64,000 nt of DNA from Mycobacterium aquaticum (GTDB taxonomy: Bacteria > Actinomycetota > Actinomycetes > Mycobacteriales > Mycobacteriaceae). The notes under the pieces were generated by a model. The model had not been told where the DNA came from, did not search any database, and worked only from the letters and a program-made list of their open reading frames with translations. The stretch spans positions 167,652-231,651 of the forward strand of contig NZ_MVHF01000006.1 of NCBI RefSeq assembly GCF_002086485.1. The letters run 5' to 3'. This document shows positions 38,480 through 50,432 of the stretch, in pieces; position 1 is the stretch's first letter, and each line of letters opens with the position of its first letter. The position numbers were made by a program, and so were the translations under genes.

Positions 38480-40048
38480 ATGACCAACAGGTGGAGCGCG
38501 GTGTCCACATCGCCGACCTTGCCCGTGCACCACGCGCCTGCCGACGGGCTCACCGCGGCGGACCTGTTCACCCCGCCGGTCGCCGCGACGGTCACGCTCG
38601 ACGAGAAGCTCCGCCGGGCCTACTTCTGGCTGATCAACAAGGCCGTCATCTCGCCCTTCTACGACGTCGAATTCGGCGCGGACACCACGGTCAACTATCC
38701 GCTCGGCGATGCAGGCGCGGCCCTGAGCCTGCCCAAGCAACCGGCGTACTCGTCCAATGTCCTTGTGCCACTGCTGACGTTCGCCGTGGGCGGCAGGTGC
38801 CTGCTGATCGGTGGCCCCGGGCGCGGCAAGACCACCCTCGCGGTGCTGATGGGTGTCCTGGCCGGCTCGGCGCCCGCCGATGTGCGCCGCCACGTTCAGC
38901 AGGGCCACCCGCAGCTGACCGTGGGTGACCTGGTCGGGATCCCACTCCCGCGTGATCTGGTCCAGGCCGGGAGCCTTGCCGAGATCACCATCGCGTGGAA
39001 GAGCTGGCTGACGGCGCCGGTCAAGATCGTCGACGAGTACAACCGGATACCGACCAAGACCCAGTCCGCGCTGCTGACCATGGTCGCCGAGGGCTACGTC
39101 GAGAGCCACGATCAGATGCACGTCACCGCACCCGAAAACGGGGTGCAGAGCTGGTTTTTCACCGCCAACGACGACGGTGGCGGCGGCACCTTCGCGGTGA
39201 TCCAGGCGCTGCGCGACCGGATCGACGTGACGGTGCAAGCCTTCGGGTTCAACAGCCGGTTCCTCGACGAACTGGTGACCCGCGTGGAAGCCGGGGACCG
39301 CCCGGAGGACAACGTGCCCGCCGAGTTGGTGTTCACCGCCGCCGAGCAGGCCGGGATGGTCGAGCAGATCCGTGCGATCCCGGTGCCCACCGAGGTGCGC
39401 CGCCGCGTGGAGTTCTTCGTCAGCCACTTCGAGTTCGTCCAGCACGGCGGGCGCCGTTTCGAATACCGCACCAAGGACGTGGTGGCCACCGCCGGTCTTG
39501 AGGTCGAGCAGATCATCGACGCCAACTCGGGTGCCGATCTGCAGGTCGACATCGGCGCCCAGACGGTCAACGGGGTGTCGGTGCGCTCGCTGCAGAACCT
39601 GGTGCTCTACGCCAAGGCGCTGGCCTGGTTCCGCGGCAACGCCACCGTCACACTCGAGGACGTCCGGGCGATGGTGCCATTTGCCTTGCGCGGCAAGCTG
39701 TTACCGAACCCCGCTCATCCGCGGTTCGACACCGGTGCGGACCGGGAACTGGCGTCGGACCCGGCGAGCTGGCTGACCGATCTGTTCGACACCTCGTGCC
39801 GGCAGTACGTCGCGCTGGCACGCGACGACGAGGACCCGGTGGCCGAACTGCTCGCCCAGTTCGGCCGTGGCCTCGACGGCGTGGACGCGCTCGAGGTGTC
39901 CCGGCGCCTCACCTCGATCGAGGCCAGGATCTCGACAATCTCGGGCGTCGGCAAGATCTACGGCCGGGATTTCGATGATCTGGTCGCGCTCAAGTATCTC
40001 TACCAACGGTATTCGAACTATCTGCACTGGCTGGAGAGCGGCACGTGA
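38480..40048 (+). CDS. MoxR-type AAA+ ATPase
   Basis: 522 aa. Walker A GGPGRGKT (111-118), Walker B VKIVDEYNR (181-189), sensor-1 Asn in FFTAND (226-231) and an arginine-rich second region (DRIDVTVQAFGFNSRFL). The long C-terminal region (about 330-522) is helical. MoxR ATPases usually act with VWA proteins to remodel or insert cofactors into target proteins; a VWA protein is two genes downstream. ATG 38480 follows GGGAGGGGCCAG. Its stop overlaps the next start by 4 nt. Confidence 0.9.
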   Translation: MTNRWSAVSTSPTLPVHHAPADGLTAADLFTPPVAATVTLDEKLRRAYFWLINKAVISPFYDVEFGADTTVNYPLGDAGAALSLPKQPAYSSNVLVPLLTFAVGGRCLLIGGPGRGKTTLAVLMGVLAGSAPADVRRHVQQGHPQLTVGDLVGIPLPRDLVQAGSLAEITIAWKSWLTAPVKIVDEYNRIPTKTQSALLTMVAEGYVESHDQMHVTAPENGVQSWFFTANDDGGGGTFAVIQALRDRIDVTVQAFGFNSRFLDELVTRVEAGDRPEDNVPAELVFTAAEQAGMVEQIRAIPVPTEVRRRVEFFVSHFEFVQHGGRRFEYRTKDVVATAGLEVEQIIDANSGADLQVDIGAQTVNGVSVRSLQNLVLYAKALAWFRGNATVTLEDVRAMVPFALRGKLLPNPAHPRFDTGADRELASDPASWLTDLFDTSCRQYVALARDDEDPVAELLAQFGRGLDGVDALEVSRRLTSIEARISTISGVGKIYGRDFDDLVALKYLYQRYSNYLHWLESGT

Positions 40049-40659
40049 TTGCCCGGCCGTACCACCAGGTCAATCTCGACGCACCCGCGGCAGTCGACCT
40101 GCCCACGGTGGCGGGCCTTGACCTGGCGCTTTCGGCCGACAACGTGTCCCGCTTCGGCGGTGACCCGCACCGCTACCGCCATGCGCTGCAAGGTATCTCG
40201 GTGCCCGCCGACGCGATGGTCAACGTCGCCGCAGTCGCCGCCTGGCGCTCCGGCGTGCTCGGGATCCGCGCTGACGCACTGGCCCGGTTACAGCTGCTTC
40301 CGATCGATGTCGCGGCGTCGGTGCTCGGTCTTCCCGCCGACGCGGTGGTGCCCTTCACCGATGGGCAGGCGGTGGACCGGTTCTACTGGCCGCTGCGCCC
40401 GCAGGGTCAGTTGATCGCCCGGATCGGCGGTTTCACCGGACTCGGCGGCGTGTGGGACCACCCGCCCACCGACCCGGTGTGCCATGGACCGGGACGGTGG
40501 TCCGTCAGCGTCGGTAACCAGCGCAGGCAGATCGACGCCGATGTGTTCGGCCACGTGCTGTCCTCCGCTCCCACCGATACCACGTCCGACGGCGGACCCC
40601 GGACAGCGCAGCTGGTGGTCCGTCCGACCTCGTATCTGGCCGAGATCTGGCCGGCATGA
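40045..40659 (+). CDS. Unknown protein of the MoxR operon, 204 aa
   Basis: I do not recognise a domain. It is soluble, with beta-rich segments (QGQLIARIGGFTGLGGVW, GRWSVSVGNQRRQIDADVFG). GTG 40045 overlaps the ATPase stop (GTGA) and its stop overlaps the metalloprotease/VWA start (ATGA), so stoichiometric synthesis with those proteins is likely. Confidence 0.8.
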   Translation: MIARPYHQVNLDAPAAVDLPTVAGLDLALSADNVSRFGGDPHRYRHALQGISVPADAMVNVAAVAAWRSGVLGIRADALARLQLLPIDVAASVLGLPADAVVPFTDGQAVDRFYWPLRPQGQLIARIGGFTGLGGVWDHPPTDPVCHGPGRWSVSVGNQRRQIDADVFGHVLSSAPTDTTSDGGPRTAQLVVRPTSYLAEIWPA

Positions 40660-42518
40660 CCGGGCGGGCAACGACCGATACCGAACTCGTGGCCTGGCAG
40701 GCCGCGCTGCAGCTGTGGGGTGTGCAGCTACATCTGCCGAACATGGTGCGCGACAGCACAACCGGAACCTTCGCGTGGTTCTCGTTCCCGCCGTCGATCT
40801 CGATCGACGTCGACGAACTGGCCCGCCATGGCGCCCAGGATCATCTGGTCAGCGTGTTCGCGCACGAGATCGGCCATCACGTGCTGTCCCCGAGCACCCG
40901 CATCGTGTCGTTCAAGCTGCTGCAGCAGATGGCCCGGGCCATCGTGGCGAGTGATCCACGCCGAGCCATCCCCGTCACCACGACGGCCCAGAAGCTCTCC
41001 AACCTGTGGTCGGACATGCTCATCAACGATCGGGTGGTGCGGATGCAGCGCAGGCGCCAACCCGGCCCGGAGCCGGACATGGTCGCGTTGTGGCGCACCC
41101 TCGCAGCCAGAGACCCGGCGCCGAACGCGTTCTGGTGGGTGTTGATGCGGGCGTACGAGTTGCTGTGGTCACTGCCGTCGAACACGTTGTGCCCCAATGA
41201 TCCTCCCGTCGTGTCCGAAGCCGCCCGAGAAGAGGCGCGGGCCCGCCAGCACATCGACCCCGCCACGCTCGACGTGTCGATGGTCCGCGAGGACCTCCAG
41301 GAGAAGGAGCGTGTTCACCGCGCCGCGGCGTTGCGGGTGCGGGCCCTGCAGGACGAGCTCCTGCTCAGCCAGCCCGTGCAACCGGTCGCCGACGCCGAAT
41401 ATGTCGCGAAGGCGATCCGCACGTTCGGGGCCGACCCGGTGGGCGGTGCGCTGACCTTCGGCATGGTGCTGGTGCCCTACCTGGTACTGGACTCCATGAC
41501 CGCCGGGGCGGCCGATGTGTCCGGCGGCGGCTGCGCCGAAGCCGGCGGATCACCCGCCAGCGCAGCCGAACTCGCCGAGGTGCTGGCCGATCCGCGGCTC
41601 GGCGAGACCCCAGTGCACCCCGCGGCCGCCGCCGTCGGTGTCCGGCAGCAGGAGCCGGCGGCGGGCCAACAATACGGTGTCGCACAGACATTGGCCCTGT
41701 TCGCGGGGTCCGATCCGAACGCGGTGATGCTGGCCTGGTACGAGGCGCAGGCGCGGCCGTGGGTTTCTCCGCTGCTGCAGAAGGGCCGCGGTGTCGCGGC
41801 TGCGGGCATCCCGGGCCCGTTGGAGACCTGGGAACTCGATGACGAGGTCGCCGACATCGACTGGCCGGCAACCCTTGCCACCAACCCGGTGGTGGTTCCC
41901 GGTGTGACGACGCGGCGACGCACGCACCTGCCCGACGATCCAGCGCTCACCACCGAAGCGGTCACGCTGGATCTGTACATCGACTCATCTGCCTCGATGC
42001 CGAATCCTTCGCGTGGCTCGCAGGCGGTGCTCGCGGGCATGATCCTGGTTCTTTCGGTGCTCAAAGGGCGTGGGCGGGTGCGGGTCACGTCATGGTCGGG
42101 CCGGGGTCAGGTGGCAGGCGACAGCGTGTTCACGCGCGACCGGATGGAGATCATGCGTCAGCTGACCACGTTTTTCGGTGGCGGCACGTCGTTTCCGCTC
42201 GACCTACTGGCCGACCGGTATCCGCCGGGCGAACGGGACCGCGACGAGCTGCGCCACCTGGTGGTGTTGTCCGATGACGGCTTGGCTTCGCTGTTCGGCG
42301 CAGGCCAAGAGGAGTACGTCGGGGTTGCCGCGGCCGTGCGGCGCCGACTCGACACCGCGACACTGCTGGTGCAGGACCGGTCCCGGTCGGTGGCGGGCCC
42401 GGCGGCCGAAGCCGGTTACGCCGTTGATTATCTGGACACCATGTCCGACGCCCCGGCGGTCTGCGCGAGGTTGGCCGCCCACATCGCCGGGTATCGACGG
42501 GAAGTGTTGCATGGCTGA
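40656..42518 (+). CDS. Putative zinc metallopeptidase fused to VWA domain
   Basis: 620 aa. The N-terminal domain has HEXXH (HEIGH, 70-74) and a downstream SDMLINDRVV segment (119-128) of the kind that completes zinc sites. A charged coiled stretch (about 205-240) and a hydrophobic patch (about 262-282) follow. The C-terminal VWA domain has a full MIDAS: DSSAS (443-447), Thr511 in GGGTSF and Asp540/541 in LSDDG. This order is like the DUF2201 metallopeptidase plus VWA proteins that also accompany MoxR ATPases, but the middle is different and longer. Peptidase activity is predicted, not shown. Confidence 0.85.
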   Translation: MTGRATTDTELVAWQAALQLWGVQLHLPNMVRDSTTGTFAWFSFPPSISIDVDELARHGAQDHLVSVFAHEIGHHVLSPSTRIVSFKLLQQMARAIVASDPRRAIPVTTTAQKLSNLWSDMLINDRVVRMQRRRQPGPEPDMVALWRTLAARDPAPNAFWWVLMRAYELLWSLPSNTLCPNDPPVVSEAAREEARARQHIDPATLDVSMVREDLQEKERVHRAAALRVRALQDELLLSQPVQPVADAEYVAKAIRTFGADPVGGALTFGMVLVPYLVLDSMTAGAADVSGGGCAEAGGSPASAAELAEVLADPRLGETPVHPAAAAVGVRQQEPAAGQQYGVAQTLALFAGSDPNAVMLAWYEAQARPWVSPLLQKGRGVAAAGIPGPLETWELDDEVADIDWPATLATNPVVVPGVTTRRRTHLPDDPALTTEAVTLDLYIDSSASMPNPSRGSQAVLAGMILVLSVLKGRGRVRVTSWSGRGQVAGDSVFTRDRMEIMRQLTTFFGGGTSFPLDLLADRYPPGERDRDELRHLVVLSDDGLASLFGAGQEEYVGVAAAVRRRLDTATLLVQDRSRSVAGPAAEAGYAVDYLDTMSDAPAVCARLAAHIAGYRREVLHG

Positions 42519-43125
42519 GCAATTGGTGAACTGGTTCGCCGAAGGCCTGGACGAGCAGGCGGTGTGGTCGCGGCTGCGCCCCGGACCGCCGGTCGACGAG
42601 GTCGCCGCGCGGCTGGCTAGCACGCCACAGCCGTTTCTCGCCGACACCGTCGACGTGGTGGCCCTCGCGTGCGACGTGTTCAACCACACCGGGTGCGCGT
42701 CGGTCGCCCAGCGCATCGTCGAGCGGGGAACACCGGCCTCACGGCGTGGCGCCGCGATCGGTTTGTGGTTGTTCGCCAGTACGGATCTCATCGGCCCGTT
42801 CAGCGTGCCACTCGACGAGCCCATGGCAGCACGAGCCCTGCTGGCGTTGGCTTTTCGGGTCGCGCCGCTCGTCGACCCCGGCCGCTGGCTCAGCGATGCG
42901 GAACGCCGCGACGAGGTGGTGCGGACATTCCTGCTGTGGGATGGTCTACTGCCCCACGGGGAGGACGTCGCGCAAGCCCGGTCGTTGTTCGAGATGCGGG
43001 ATTCGGTGCGGCGCGAGGGTGCGCTGGCCCAAGCCCTGGCTGACCACGAGCATCGCATGGCCGTGCAGCGCCGCCTGGCCGACGCTCAGGCCAAAGAAGC
43101 TGCAGCGCGGTACAACAGTGAGTGA
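42511..43125 (+). CDS. Unknown helical protein of the MoxR operon, 204 aa
   Basis: No domain recognised. Alpha-helical and Ala/Leu/Arg-rich, with DVFNHTGCASVAQRIVERGT near the middle and a C-terminal helix (QALADHEHRMAVQRRLADAQ). ATG 42511 overlaps the upstream stop by 8 nt, and the downstream GTG overlaps its own end by 8 nt. Confidence 0.8.
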   Translation: MAEQLVNWFAEGLDEQAVWSRLRPGPPVDEVAARLASTPQPFLADTVDVVALACDVFNHTGCASVAQRIVERGTPASRRGAAIGLWLFASTDLIGPFSVPLDEPMAARALLALAFRVAPLVDPGRWLSDAERRDEVVRTFLLWDGLLPHGEDVAQARSLFEMRDSVRREGALAQALADHEHRMAVQRRLADAQAKEAAARYNSE

Positions 43126-44431
43126 CGACCCGCTGCGTCTCGACGATTACGTCCCGTTCGGCCAGGTGGCCCTGACCGATGAAGAGCGCTGGCCCGGTCT
43201 GTCCGCGGCCGGGCGGCAACGGTTGGCGGAGCTGGAGCACCATCGCCTGGCACCGGCATGGTGTCACCGTGCCGGGCACCGGCTCACCCCCGACCAACAG
43301 CAGGCGGCCACTCACCTACTGCCGCTGGATGATTGGCTGCCGCGACATCTAGCATTGGCCCGCACGCTGCCGGCCTACCGCCACCACACCGGCCCGCTGG
43401 ACCACCTCACCGACTTCCCGCTGATCGGGCGCGAGGATCTGGCCGAGGACATCGCGGCGTTCGTCCCGCCCGGCGCCGACCTGAGCCGCATGCTGCATGG
43501 CACGAGTTCGGGCAGCACCGGTGCGGCGCTGGTGATGCCCGACGACCCGGACGAGCTGGCCCGCGGGTTCCATTGGCTGCGCGGATTGGTGGGCGCGCAC
43601 TGGGAACCCGTGAACCATCGGGTGGCTTTGGTGCAGACGGTGTTTCAGCGGCAGGCGTTCACCTATGCCTCGGTGCTTCCCGGGTTCGGTGAGGCGTTGA
43701 TGGCCCGGCTCAACCTGCATCCCGCCGCATGGTCGGCCGGCAGCGCGCAGCGCGACGAGTTTCTGCGCCACGCTGATCCGCAGGTGATCAGTGGCACACC
43801 GACATCGCTGGAGGTGCTGCTGGAACCCGTACTGGCACAGACGTTGCGGCCCCTGGCATTGATCTCGGGGGCGATGACGCTGACAGCCCCGTTACGGCAT
43901 GCGCTGCAGGCCGCCTACGACTGTCCGGTGCTGGACATCTACGGTTTGCACGAGACGCGGCCCATCGCGGTCAGCGACGATGGCGGACCGTTCGTGATCG
44001 CCGAACGCCGAGTACACGTCGAGGTACTGGCGGGCGAGGTCGTCGTGACATGCGGCGAGAACCAGTTCCTGCCGCTGGTGCGCTACCGCACCGGTGATTG
44101 CGCACGGTTGGTCACGCATCGCGGTCGGCCCGCGCTGGCCGACCTGGAAGGCAGGGAGGCAACGGTTTTCACCGCAGCGACAGGTGAAGCGGTGCCGTGC
44201 GTCGACCTCACTCAGCAGTTGCAGGCCGCGGGCGCCCGCGGGTGGAGCGTCGAACAGGATGCGGCCGGCCACATTTCGGCGGTGATCGCGTCTGGGGACC
44301 CGCAGCGGGTCACCGAGACACTGGCCCTGCTGCTGGGACGCCCGGTCGAGGTGACCCGGGTGGCGACGCTCGCCGAGCTGGGGCCCGGCAAGCCGCGGCG
44401 TTACTCCTCGGCTACTTCGCCGACGCGGTGA
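43118..44431 (+). CDS. CapK/PaaK-like adenylate-forming enzyme
   Basis: 437 aa. It shows the ANL-superfamily core motifs: the P-loop HGTSSGSTGAA (127-137), YGLHET (275-280) and YRTGD (323-327), plus a C-terminal lid ending GPGKPRRY. These enzymes activate a carboxylate as acyl-AMP and pass it to CoA or another acceptor. The acceptor and substrate here are unknown, and no carrier protein is encoded nearby. GTG 43118 overlaps the upstream gene. The last 20 bp overlap the LOG gene tail-to-tail. Confidence 0.85.
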   Translation: MSDDPLRLDDYVPFGQVALTDEERWPGLSAAGRQRLAELEHHRLAPAWCHRAGHRLTPDQQQAATHLLPLDDWLPRHLALARTLPAYRHHTGPLDHLTDFPLIGREDLAEDIAAFVPPGADLSRMLHGTSSGSTGAALVMPDDPDELARGFHWLRGLVGAHWEPVNHRVALVQTVFQRQAFTYASVLPGFGEALMARLNLHPAAWSAGSAQRDEFLRHADPQVISGTPTSLEVLLEPVLAQTLRPLALISGAMTLTAPLRHALQAAYDCPVLDIYGLHETRPIAVSDDGGPFVIAERRVHVEVLAGEVVVTCGENQFLPLVRYRTGDCARLVTHRGRPALADLEGREATVFTAATGEAVPCVDLTQQLQAAGARGWSVEQDAAGHISAVIASGDPQRVTETLALLLGRPVEVTRVATLAELGPGKPRRYSSATSPTR

Positions 44432-45149
44432 TGAGTTCCACCGCTTCTGCCACGCTGTCGATGCAGTGGAGCAGGGCGAGGTCGGATTCGTCGATCTTCG
44501 CGCCGGGCAGAACCGTGTCGCGAATCCAGTCGATCAGACCCGACCAGTAGTCGACGCCGAGCAGGATGATCGGGAATTTGGTGACCTTGTGGGTCTGTAC
44601 CAGGGTCAGGGCTTCGAACAGTTCATCGAGGGTGCCGAATCCGCCCGGCAGGCAGACGAAGGCCTGCGCGTACTTCACGAACATGGTCTTGCGTACGAAG
44701 AAGTAGCGGAAGTTGATGCCGAGATCGACCCACTCGTTGAGGCGCTGCTCGAAGGGCAGTTCGATGCCCAGACCGATGGAGTAGCCGCCCGACTCGCTGG
44801 CTCCGCGGTTGACCGCTTCCATTGCGCCCGGTCCACCGCCGGTGATCACCGCGTAGCCCGCCTGCACCAACGCGGTTCCCAGTTCGCGGCCCAACCGGTA
44901 CTCGGGTGAGCCAGGATCGGTCCGGGCCGACCCGAAAACAGTGACCGCCTTGGGTATTTCGGCGAGAGCGTCGAAACCCTCGACGAATTCACCCTGGATG
45001 CGCAGCACCCGCCAGGGATCCGTGTGCAGCCACTGGGTGTCGTCGTGTCGGTCCAACAGCCGTTGGTCGGCGGTGGTGGTGGCACACCGGTCCCGGCGCA
45101 GTTGCACCGAACCGCGGATTTGAAACTCGCTCTGATCGATCTCGGTCAC
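44412..45149 (-). CDS. LOG-family protein (TIGR00730, cytokinin riboside phosphoribohydrolase-like)
   Basis: 245 aa Rossmann-fold protein. The two signature motifs are present: GGGPGAMEAVNRGA and PGGFGTLDELFE, with Arg in FVRKTMF. Known LOG proteins cleave nucleoside monophosphates to base and ribose-5-phosphate. The N-terminal 50 residues are an extension often seen in actinobacteria. Confidence 0.92.
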   Translation of the reverse strand: MTEIDQSEFQIRGSVQLRRDRCATTTADQRLLDRHDDTQWLHTDPWRVLRIQGEFVEGFDALAEIPKAVTVFGSARTDPGSPEYRLGRELGTALVQAGYAVITGGGPGAMEAVNRGASESGGYSIGLGIELPFEQRLNEWVDLGINFRYFFVRKTMFVKYAQAFVCLPGGFGTLDELFEALTLVQTHKVTKFPIILLGVDYWSGLIDWIRDTVLPGAKIDESDLALLHCIDSVAEAVELITASAK

Positions 45150-45178
45150 GTTTGCCAGCGTATGCGCGCGCCAACCCC

Positions 45179-46966
45179 TCAGGCCGCGTTGTCGGCGCCC
45201 GCCTCCGTCCCATAGCGGCCCGCGCTGAACATCGACGCGATCGCACCGAGCACCATCATCACGGCCGCCGCGATGAACACCACGACCAGTCCCGAGTGGA
45301 ACGGCTCGGTGATGAGCTGCGGGAAGAACTGCTGCCCGGTCAGCACGTCGGCGTTGACCCCCGGTTGCTGCAGGGCGTGCGACGGGCCGAGCAACTCGGC
45401 GATCGGGTTGTAGCCGAGGAAGGCCGCGAACAGGCTGCCGACCGGTGGGAGCTGGGCGACGTCTTGGGCGACCGCCGCGGAGACCCCCTGCTGCTCAAGG
45501 CCGGTCGCCATCGCGGTGGGCAGGGTTCCGGCGAGCCCGACGATCATCAGCGAGAAGAAGATGCCGATGGACAATGACGAGCCTGCGTTGAAGAACGTCG
45601 CACGCACACCGGAGGCCGCGCCGCGCTCGGCGGCAGGCACCGCCGACATGATGGCCGCGGTGTTGGGTGCGGTGAAGATGCCGCCGCCCAGACCGTTGAA
45701 GAACACCAGCGCGGCGAACAACCAGTAGTTGAAGTCGACCGGAATCATCACCAGCGCCACGAACGTCACGGCCATCAGCAGCATGCCGCCGACCGTGAAC
45801 GGCCGCGCTCCGTAGCGGTCGGACAGCGTCCCGGCCAACGGACCGGACACCAGGAATCCGATGGTCATCGGCAGCATGTAGATGCCGGCCCACAGCGGGG
45901 TCGACTCGAAGCTGTACCCGTGCAGCGGCAGCCAGATGCCCTGCAGCCAGATGATCAGCATGAACTGCAGGCCGCCGCGGCCCACCGAGCTCATCAGCCC
46001 GGCGAGGTTGCCCATCCCGAACGCGGTGCTGCGGAACAACCGGATGTTCATCATCGGATGCGCGACGCGCAGTTCGATGACACAGAACGCCACGAGCATC
46101 AGGACGCCTGCGACGATCGCGCCGAGCACCCAGGGGTTCAGCCATCCGGTAGTAGAGCCGCCGTAGGGCTGGATGCCGTAGGTGATGCCGGTGAGCAGCA
46201 CGGTCAGCCCGATGCCGAAGGTCAGCGTGCCCGCCCAGTCGAGCCGGCCGGGGCTGCGGGCACCCAGTTCACGCAGCGAGCGGTAACTCCAGATGGTGCC
46301 GAGGATGCCGACAGGCACGCCGACCCAGAAGATGGCCCGCCAATCCCATTCCGACAGCACGCCGCCGATGAGCAGGCCGAGGAAGGAGCCCGCGACGGCC
46401 GCCACCATGTTGACGCCGAGGGCCATGCCGCGCTGGTTGGCCGGGAACGCGTCAGTGAGGATCGCCGATGACGACGCCATCAGCATCGCGCCACCGACGC
46501 CCTGCACCACGCGCCACCCGATCAGCCACACCGCGCCGCCGCCGAGATGGAACGGGTCCACCGAGAGCGCGATCGCCGCGACGGTGAACACCACAAAACC
46601 CAGGTTGTAGATGCGGACCCGGCCGTACATGTCGCCGAGCCGACCGAACAGCACCACGAGCACGGCCGTCACCACCAAGTAGCCCATGAGCATCCACAGC
46701 AGGTAGCTGACGTTCGCCGGGGCCAGCGGGTTGAGCCCGATCCCGCGGAAGATCGCGGGCAGCGAGATCAGCACGATCGACGCGTTGATGGTCGCCATCA
46801 AGGTGCCCAGTGTGGTGTTCGACAGCGCGATCCACTTGTAGAACGGATGGTCGTGGTCCATGCGGATCCGTCGGCGCGCCGTCTCCAGGGCCGCGGTATC
46901 CGTGTTGGCGTCGGTCAGCGGGGTTGCGCTGCCGGTTTCGTTTGCAGTCGTCGTCTCAGTCGTCAT
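45179..46966 (-). CDS. MFS drug exporter, DHA2 (EmrB/QacA) family
   Basis: 595 aa, 14 predicted helices. N-terminal motif A variant ([16 protein letters not shown]) and motif C-like [24 protein letters not shown] 46966 follows GACGAAGAAGATTG. A short acidic frame (ending PDDDDDEED) stops across this start and could couple translation. Substrate unknown. Confidence 0.92.
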   Translation of the reverse strand: MTTETTTANETGSATPLTDANTDTAALETARRRIRMDHDHPFYKWIALSNTTLGTLMATINASIVLISLPAIFRGIGLNPLAPANVSYLLWMLMGYLVVTAVLVVLFGRLGDMYGRVRIYNLGFVVFTVAAIALSVDPFHLGGGAVWLIGWRVVQGVGGAMLMASSSAILTDAFPANQRGMALGVNMVAAVAGSFLGLLIGGVLSEWDWRAIFWVGVPVGILGTIWSYRSLRELGARSPGRLDWAGTLTFGIGLTVLLTGITYGIQPYGGSTTGWLNPWVLGAIVAGVLMLVAFCVIELRVAHPMMNIRLFRSTAFGMGNLAGLMSSVGRGGLQFMLIIWLQGIWLPLHGYSFESTPLWAGIYMLPMTIGFLVSGPLAGTLSDRYGARPFTVGGMLLMAVTFVALVMIPVDFNYWLFAALVFFNGLGGGIFTAPNTAAIMSAVPAAERGAASGVRATFFNAGSSLSIGIFFSLMIVGLAGTLPTAMATGLEQQGVSAAVAQDVAQLPPVGSLFAAFLGYNPIAELLGPSHALQQPGVNADVLTGQQFFPQLITEPFHSGLVVVFIAAAVMMVLGAIASMFSAGRYGTEAGADNAA

Positions 46967-47079
46967 CAATCTTCTTCGTCGTCGTCATCGTCAGGTTCGG
47001 GACCACCCAGAACGTATATATTAGCTATGCAAATCAACGGACGGCAATTCCCGCTGGCGAGCGAGGCCCGGCCACCCCG

Positions 47080-47144
47080 TCGCCGATTTTGACGCGAGGG
47101 TCGCGGCGACACCCGATCGGCAACCCTGGCGTCAAATTCGGCGA
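47080..47144. repeat. Long imperfect inverted repeat
   Basis: 25-bp arms at 47080-47104 and 47120-47144 match at 22 of 25 positions (core TTTGACGC and AGGGT) around a 15-nt spacer. It lies between two divergent promoters, so it is not an obvious terminator; it could be a REP-like element or a regulator site. Confidence 0.65.
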
Positions 47145-47252
47145 GATCACAAACCGGGGTCACTACGCGTCGCTGCCAATCTCCTGAGAACCACTCCGCT
47201 GTTCCCCACCGCGGGGCATCTGCGCTAGGTTGGTACCCGCACGATTCCAATC

Positions 47253-47338
47253 CACACGGGAGTGCACACCGAGTGCGCTGAGAGGACGGGTAGGCCCGTC
47301 GACCGTTGAACCTGACCGGGTAATGCCGGCGTAGGGAG
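47253..47338 (+). promoter_or_regulatory. TPP riboswitch (THI element)
   Basis: Conserved blocks are visible in order: CACGGGAGTG, GCTGAGAGG, ACCGTTGAACCTGA and GGGTAATGCCGGCGTAGGGA. The closing helix includes AGGGAG at 47333-47338, which is also the best ribosome site for thiC (ATG 47348). Binding of thiamin diphosphate should hide it, giving translational repression. Confidence 0.96.
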
Positions 47339-47347
47339 ATGTTGTAA

Positions 47348-49790
<2,443 letters not shown>

Positions 49791-49794
<4 letters not shown>

Positions 49795-50432
49795 ACCTTG
49801 ACGCGAGCCTGGCTCCGATCGACGGCATCGCGCACGAACCCGACGGCACCCCGCACGGCGTCGTGGTGCTCACCCACGGGGCCGGCGGCAACCGTAACTC
49901 CCCGATGCTGGTCAACATTTGCGATGAATGGGCTTCGCGAGGCTGGCTCGCGATCCGCTACAACCTGCCGTACCGGCGCCGCAGACCCAAGGGCCCGCCG
50001 TCAGGATCGGCCGCCGCCGACCGCGCCGGTATCGCCGAGGCCGTGGCGCTGGCCCGCACGCTCAGCGATGGTCCGGTGATTGCCGGGGGACATTCCTACG
50101 GCGGCAGGCAGACGTCGATGGCGGTGGCCGGTGAAGGTTCCGAGCCACCGCTCGTCGTGGACGTCCTCACGTTGTTCTCCTACCCGCTGCACCCGCCGGG
50201 CAAGCCGGAGCGCGCCCGCACCGAGCAGCTGCCGCGCATCACCGTGCCGACGGTGTTCACCCACGGCAGCGCCGACCCGTTCGGCACGCTCGACGAGTTG
50301 ACCGCCGCCGTCGCGCTCGTCGCAGGCCCGACCGAGTTGGTCGCGATCACCGGCGCCCGGCACGATCTGGGTTCCAAGACATCGGACGTGCCGGCATTGG
50401 CCGTCGACGCGGCGTTACGGTTGCTGCCGTGA
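49791..50432 (+). CDS. Alpha/beta hydrolase (dienelactone-hydrolase/KANL3-like)
   Basis: 213 aa. VVLTHGAGGNRNSPML gives the oxyanion region, GGHSYGGRQTS the nucleophile elbow (Ser), and the late ITGARHDLG the His. It corresponds to M. tuberculosis Rv0421c by order. ATG overlaps the thiD stop. The substrate is unknown; it need not be thiamin-related. Confidence 0.9.

Larger units (their letters stand above)
46967..47347. other. Intergenic region between MFS gene and thiC
   Basis: 381 bp without a confident gene. It holds the MFS upstream region with an AT-rich patch (TATATATTAGCTATGC) at about 47015-47030, a long inverted repeat at 47080-47144 and the TPP riboswitch at 47253-47338. Confidence 0.7.
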
